From Alphaproteobacteria bacterium (lineage in GTDB: Bacteria > Pseudomonadota > Alphaproteobacteria > RUG11792), in contig BNWD01000029.1 of the NCBI GenBank assembly GCA_025998575.1, forward strand, positions 1 through 8,514: 8,514 nucleotides of DNA, read 5' to 3'. Under the pieces are notes generated by a model. That model had not been told where the DNA came from. It did no database searches and saw nothing but the letters and a program-made list of their open reading frames with translations. Below are positions 6,528 to 8,514 of the stretch, piece after piece. Each line of letters begins with the position of its first letter. Position 1 is the stretch's first letter. The position numbers and the translations under genes are program-made.

Positions 6528-7036
6528 AATCTGAAGGTATTTTGTAAAAAATCGATATTTCATTTGAAAATCCATATAAAACACAAACTGGATATTCATT
6601 GAATAGCATTCTTTTTACATTGCCGAATATTTCACTATTTTTCCCTATTCTAGATGTATCTAATTTAGAGTATATATAATAAGCAATTGCATCATCTTTA
6701 TCATCATTGCCAACATTCCTCATTCCGCCAATACGTTGAACAGCAAGCTTTTGCAGAAATATGCTTACAGCATTTCTGAAATTTTGAGAATCGGCATCGC
6801 TCAATTCTGGATTGTTTTGGAACACAACATAATATATAACTAAGACTATGGAGCCTAGCCTCTCTATTCGTAACGCTTGCTACATTTGCAATGCATGCAC
6901 GTTGCCAAATAATTTTTGATATTGTTTTGATTTTTATAAGGGTATTTACCATATTTTCATGTTTATAACAATATTGATAAAAATGCAAATTATTTTGCAA
7001 TAAAGACTAATTTCAGCGAGTTGCAAAATATAAAAA

Positions 7037-7066
7037 TTGAAATCTCAATGTCAAATGTTGTATTCT
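7037..7066 (+). promoter_or_regulatory. Candidate promoter for nupC
   Basis: TTGAAA (7037-7042), an 18-nt spacer and TATTCT (7061-7066) lie about 35 nt before the nupC start codon. The -35 box is a five-of-six match and the -10 box four of six. Position and orientation fit; a chance match is possible. Confidence 0.35.
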
Positions 7067-7075
7067 CTGCAGAGA
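7064..7075. promoter_or_regulatory. 12-bp perfect palindrome in the nupC leader
   Basis: TCTCTGCAGAGA is its own reverse complement and overlaps the candidate -10 box and start site of nupC. It could be an operator for a dimeric regulator, but there is only one copy and no known site it matches. Confidence 0.2.
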
Positions 7076-7100
7076 TGTTTCCTAAAAGTGTGGAATCTTG

Positions 7101-8345
7101 ATGATCAACGAAGTGATTGGATATGCTGTGTTTCTTCTTGTGGCGTTTTTGCTTTGCGAATCGAAGGATATGTTATTGAAGCGTGGTATGAGGCCAGTTT
7201 TGTTCGGAATCGCGTTTCAGCTCGTTGTTGCGTTCGCTTTGACAAATATCCAGGTATTCATAACAGCCCTTGAAAGCGCGGCCGGAGGCGTCATGAAATT
7301 GAAGGATGCGACTCTGGAAGGAACAAAATTCGTCTTTGGATACTTGGGCGGAAGCGATTTGCCGTTCGACCTAAAAGCCGGCGGTTCGACATTCGTTTTC
7401 GCGTTTCAAGCGCTGCCTACAATAATATTAGTTGGAACTTTATCGGCCATTTTGACGTATTTGAAGGTATTACCTTTTCTTTCGAAAGTAATCGGATCCG
7501 TTTTCAAATTAGTTTTTGGCGTCAAGGAATCGGTCGGAATCGTGAGCGCTGCAAAAATTTTCGTCGGTCAATTGGAAGCTCCTCTCTTGATTAAAAGTCA
7601 ACTGGAGCGACTCTCGAAACAAGATATGTTCATAATCATTTCCCTGGCATTTGCAACGGCTTCTGCATCTGTTATGCCGATTTATGCCGGCGCGCTCGAG
7701 GTCGTTTGTCCGGACGCTATGAAGCATATTTTGATAGCAAGCGTAATCAGCGTGATTTCTGTTTTGATCGTTTCGTCAATAATTATGCCACGAGAAGATG
7801 AGCTGGCAGAGAACAGAAACGCATTGGGAAATCAGCCATACAATAGCTTCATGGTGGCTATCTCGAAAGGCCTTAATGACGGCATTTCCGTCTGGCTTAG
7901 CATCGTCGGCGCGCTGATTGGCATGGTCGCGCTGATTGCTCTTGTCGATCTCATACTCGCCCAACTGCCGCTTTGCTCAGGCTCGCCGATAACTCTCCAG
8001 CGAATTTTCGGCATAATTATGTATCCTATCGCTTGGCTCATCGGTATCGATAAATCCGACATACTCGCAGTCGCGCAGATCCTCGGAACGAAACTCGTCT
8101 TGAACGAAACAATAGCCTATTTCGAGCTCGCCAAAGCAGCTATCTCTCCGCAAAGTGTTTGCAAAACCATATACGCCATAAACAACTTCGGCAACTTCGC
8201 GTGCATAGGCATAACCGTAGGCGGCATGGCAACGCTCGCCCCCGGGCAAAAATGTGTGACTCAAATCGCCTGGAAAGCATTCACAGCCGGATTATTAGCA
8301 ACATTCATCACAGCCGCCCTGATGGGAATGCTGGTGTATTCATAA
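7101..8345 (+). CDS. nupC: NupC/CNT-family concentrative nucleoside transporter
   Basis: This gene encodes an inner-membrane symporter that imports nucleosides with an ion gradient, useful to a bacterium living on host nucleosides. The product is 414 residues, close to the usual 400. Family hallmarks are the N-terminal gate region (FAFQALPTIILVGTLSAILTY, about 100-120), GQLEAPLLIKSQLERLS (156-172) with FATASASVMPIYAG, GTKLVLNETIAYFEL (329-343) and NNFGNFACIGITVGGMATLAP (361-381). Hydrophobic segments run through the whole protein. ATG 7101 is preceded by a weak GTGGAA at suitable spacing; an in-frame TTG at 7098 is less likely. Position 152 is Lys and 158 is Leu, where Na+-coupled CNTs carry Asn and Thr, so proton coupling is more likely (inference). 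The gene is markedly richer in G+C than the surrounding DNA, as expected for one under selection. It seems monocistronic: R1 copy 3 begins at its stop codon and no terminator hairpin is seen. Confidence 0.93.
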   Translation: MINEVIGYAVFLLVAFLLCESKDMLLKRGMRPVLFGIAFQLVVAFALTNIQVFITALESAAGGVMKLKDATLEGTKFVFGYLGGSDLPFDLKAGGSTFVFAFQALPTIILVGTLSAILTYLKVLPFLSKVIGSVFKLVFGVKESVGIVSAAKIFVGQLEAPLLIKSQLERLSKQDMFIIISLAFATASASVMPIYAGALEVVCPDAMKHILIASVISVISVLIVSSIIMPREDELAENRNALGNQPYNSFMVAISKGLNDGISVWLSIVGALIGMVALIALVDLILAQLPLCSGSPITLQRIFGIIMYPIAWLIGIDKSDILAVAQILGTKLVLNETIAYFELAKAAISPQSVCKTIYAINNFGNFACIGITVGGMATLAPGQKCVTQIAWKAFTAGLLATFITAALMGMLVYS

Positions 8346-8514
8346 CTTTATTAAAATAATAAAAAGCAGACCAGCAACAGAATTATTTAGAGATTTTCTT
8401 TGTAGTGGAATTGCGAATCAATAGATATTTGTAGAAACTGTTCGAAATATTATCGATACTGTAATAAGAAAGTATCTGCAAAATCAATTACAAGATATGC
8501 AATATATAGAAGTC
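8342..8514 (+). repeat. Repeat family R1, copy 3 (cut by the window end)
   Basis: Similarity to copy 1 starts at the last codon and stop of nupC (CATAACTTTATTAAAATAAT) and continues to the window end. The conserved frame gives IKIIKSRPATELFRDFLCSG, a TAG at the same place as in copy 1, then IFVETVRNIIDTVIRKYLQN and QLQDMQYIEV, still open at the edge. The block CTGTAATAAGAAAGTAT is shared with copy 2. The function is unknown, and the copy continues beyond the window. Confidence 0.6.

Larger units (their letters stand above)
6231..6879 (-). pseudogene. Unknown-function gene broken by a GC-rich palindromic insertion
   Basis: From a TAG at 6880-6882 the frame stays open to 6445, about 145 codons, far longer than chance here. 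The only usual start codon in the run is GTG 6825. Upstream, in frame, a hydrophobic segment (GSIVLVIYYVVF) suggests an N-terminal membrane anchor whose original start is lost. Then follow NNPELSDADSQNFRNAVSIF, DDKDDAIAYYIYSKLDTSRI and YPVCVLYGFSNEISIFYKI, up to SNLYR at about 6514. After roughly 139 nt of GC-rich DNA the coding sequence resumes as YRKFNGVENLEVFSSDSLRI and runs 49 codons to TAA 6231. Removing 139 nt, so that the two TATAG-containing flanks merge, restores one frame across the junction. The product would be a small, probably membrane-anchored protein of about 150-170 residues. I recognise no family. Confidence 0.6.

Noticed and set aside
6704..7000. Minus-strand 98-codon open run overlapping the unknown gene
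   Set aside because: The other frame is longer, continues across the insertion and has a more protein-like composition. This frame is Cys-rich and has no motif.

Overview
The window looks like part of a reduced, AT-rich bacterial chromosome, most probably from an obligate intracellular or endosymbiotic alphaproteobacterium of the Rickettsiales/Holosporales type. This is an inference. It rests on very low coding density, many decayed gene remnants, an isolated phiE125-gp8/GTA-type head-tail connector remnant, an RsmE remnant that reads like the family's N-terminus, and a GC-rich palindromic insertion inside an AT-rich gene. No rRNA, tRNA or CRISPR array is visible.

Only two genes look intact, one near each end. 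On the minus strand, 137-919 encodes a PhzF/YHI9-family isomerase-fold protein. On the plus strand, 7101-8345 encodes a NupC/CNT-family nucleoside transporter that is clearly richer in G+C than its surroundings. Between them lie about 6 kb with no complete gene.

Layout of the decayed interior: 971-1880 holds nothing recognisable. At 1880-2165 is copy 1 of a degraded repeat family (called R1 here). A small repeat pair lies at 2268-2310 and 2588-2644. A broken phage/GTA head-tail connector gene lies at 2663-3125 (minus). R1 copy 2 is at 3240-3630. It abuts an N-terminal rsmE remnant at 3622-3836 (minus). A long imperfect inverted repeat has arms at 4660-5097 and 5169-5575 and may be two head-to-head copies of an IS5-like transposase remnant. 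A gene of unknown function (6231-6879, minus) is broken by a roughly 139-nt insertion of GC-rich, nested-palindrome DNA.

R1 copy 3 starts exactly at the nupC stop codon and runs off the window end. The two intact genes are not obviously linked in function: one is a small-molecule enzyme of unknown substrate and the other takes up host nucleosides, which suits a parasite. I found no convincing new multi-gene system. The most interesting material is the palindromic insertion, the R1 family with a stop codon shared between copies, and the large inverted repeat.
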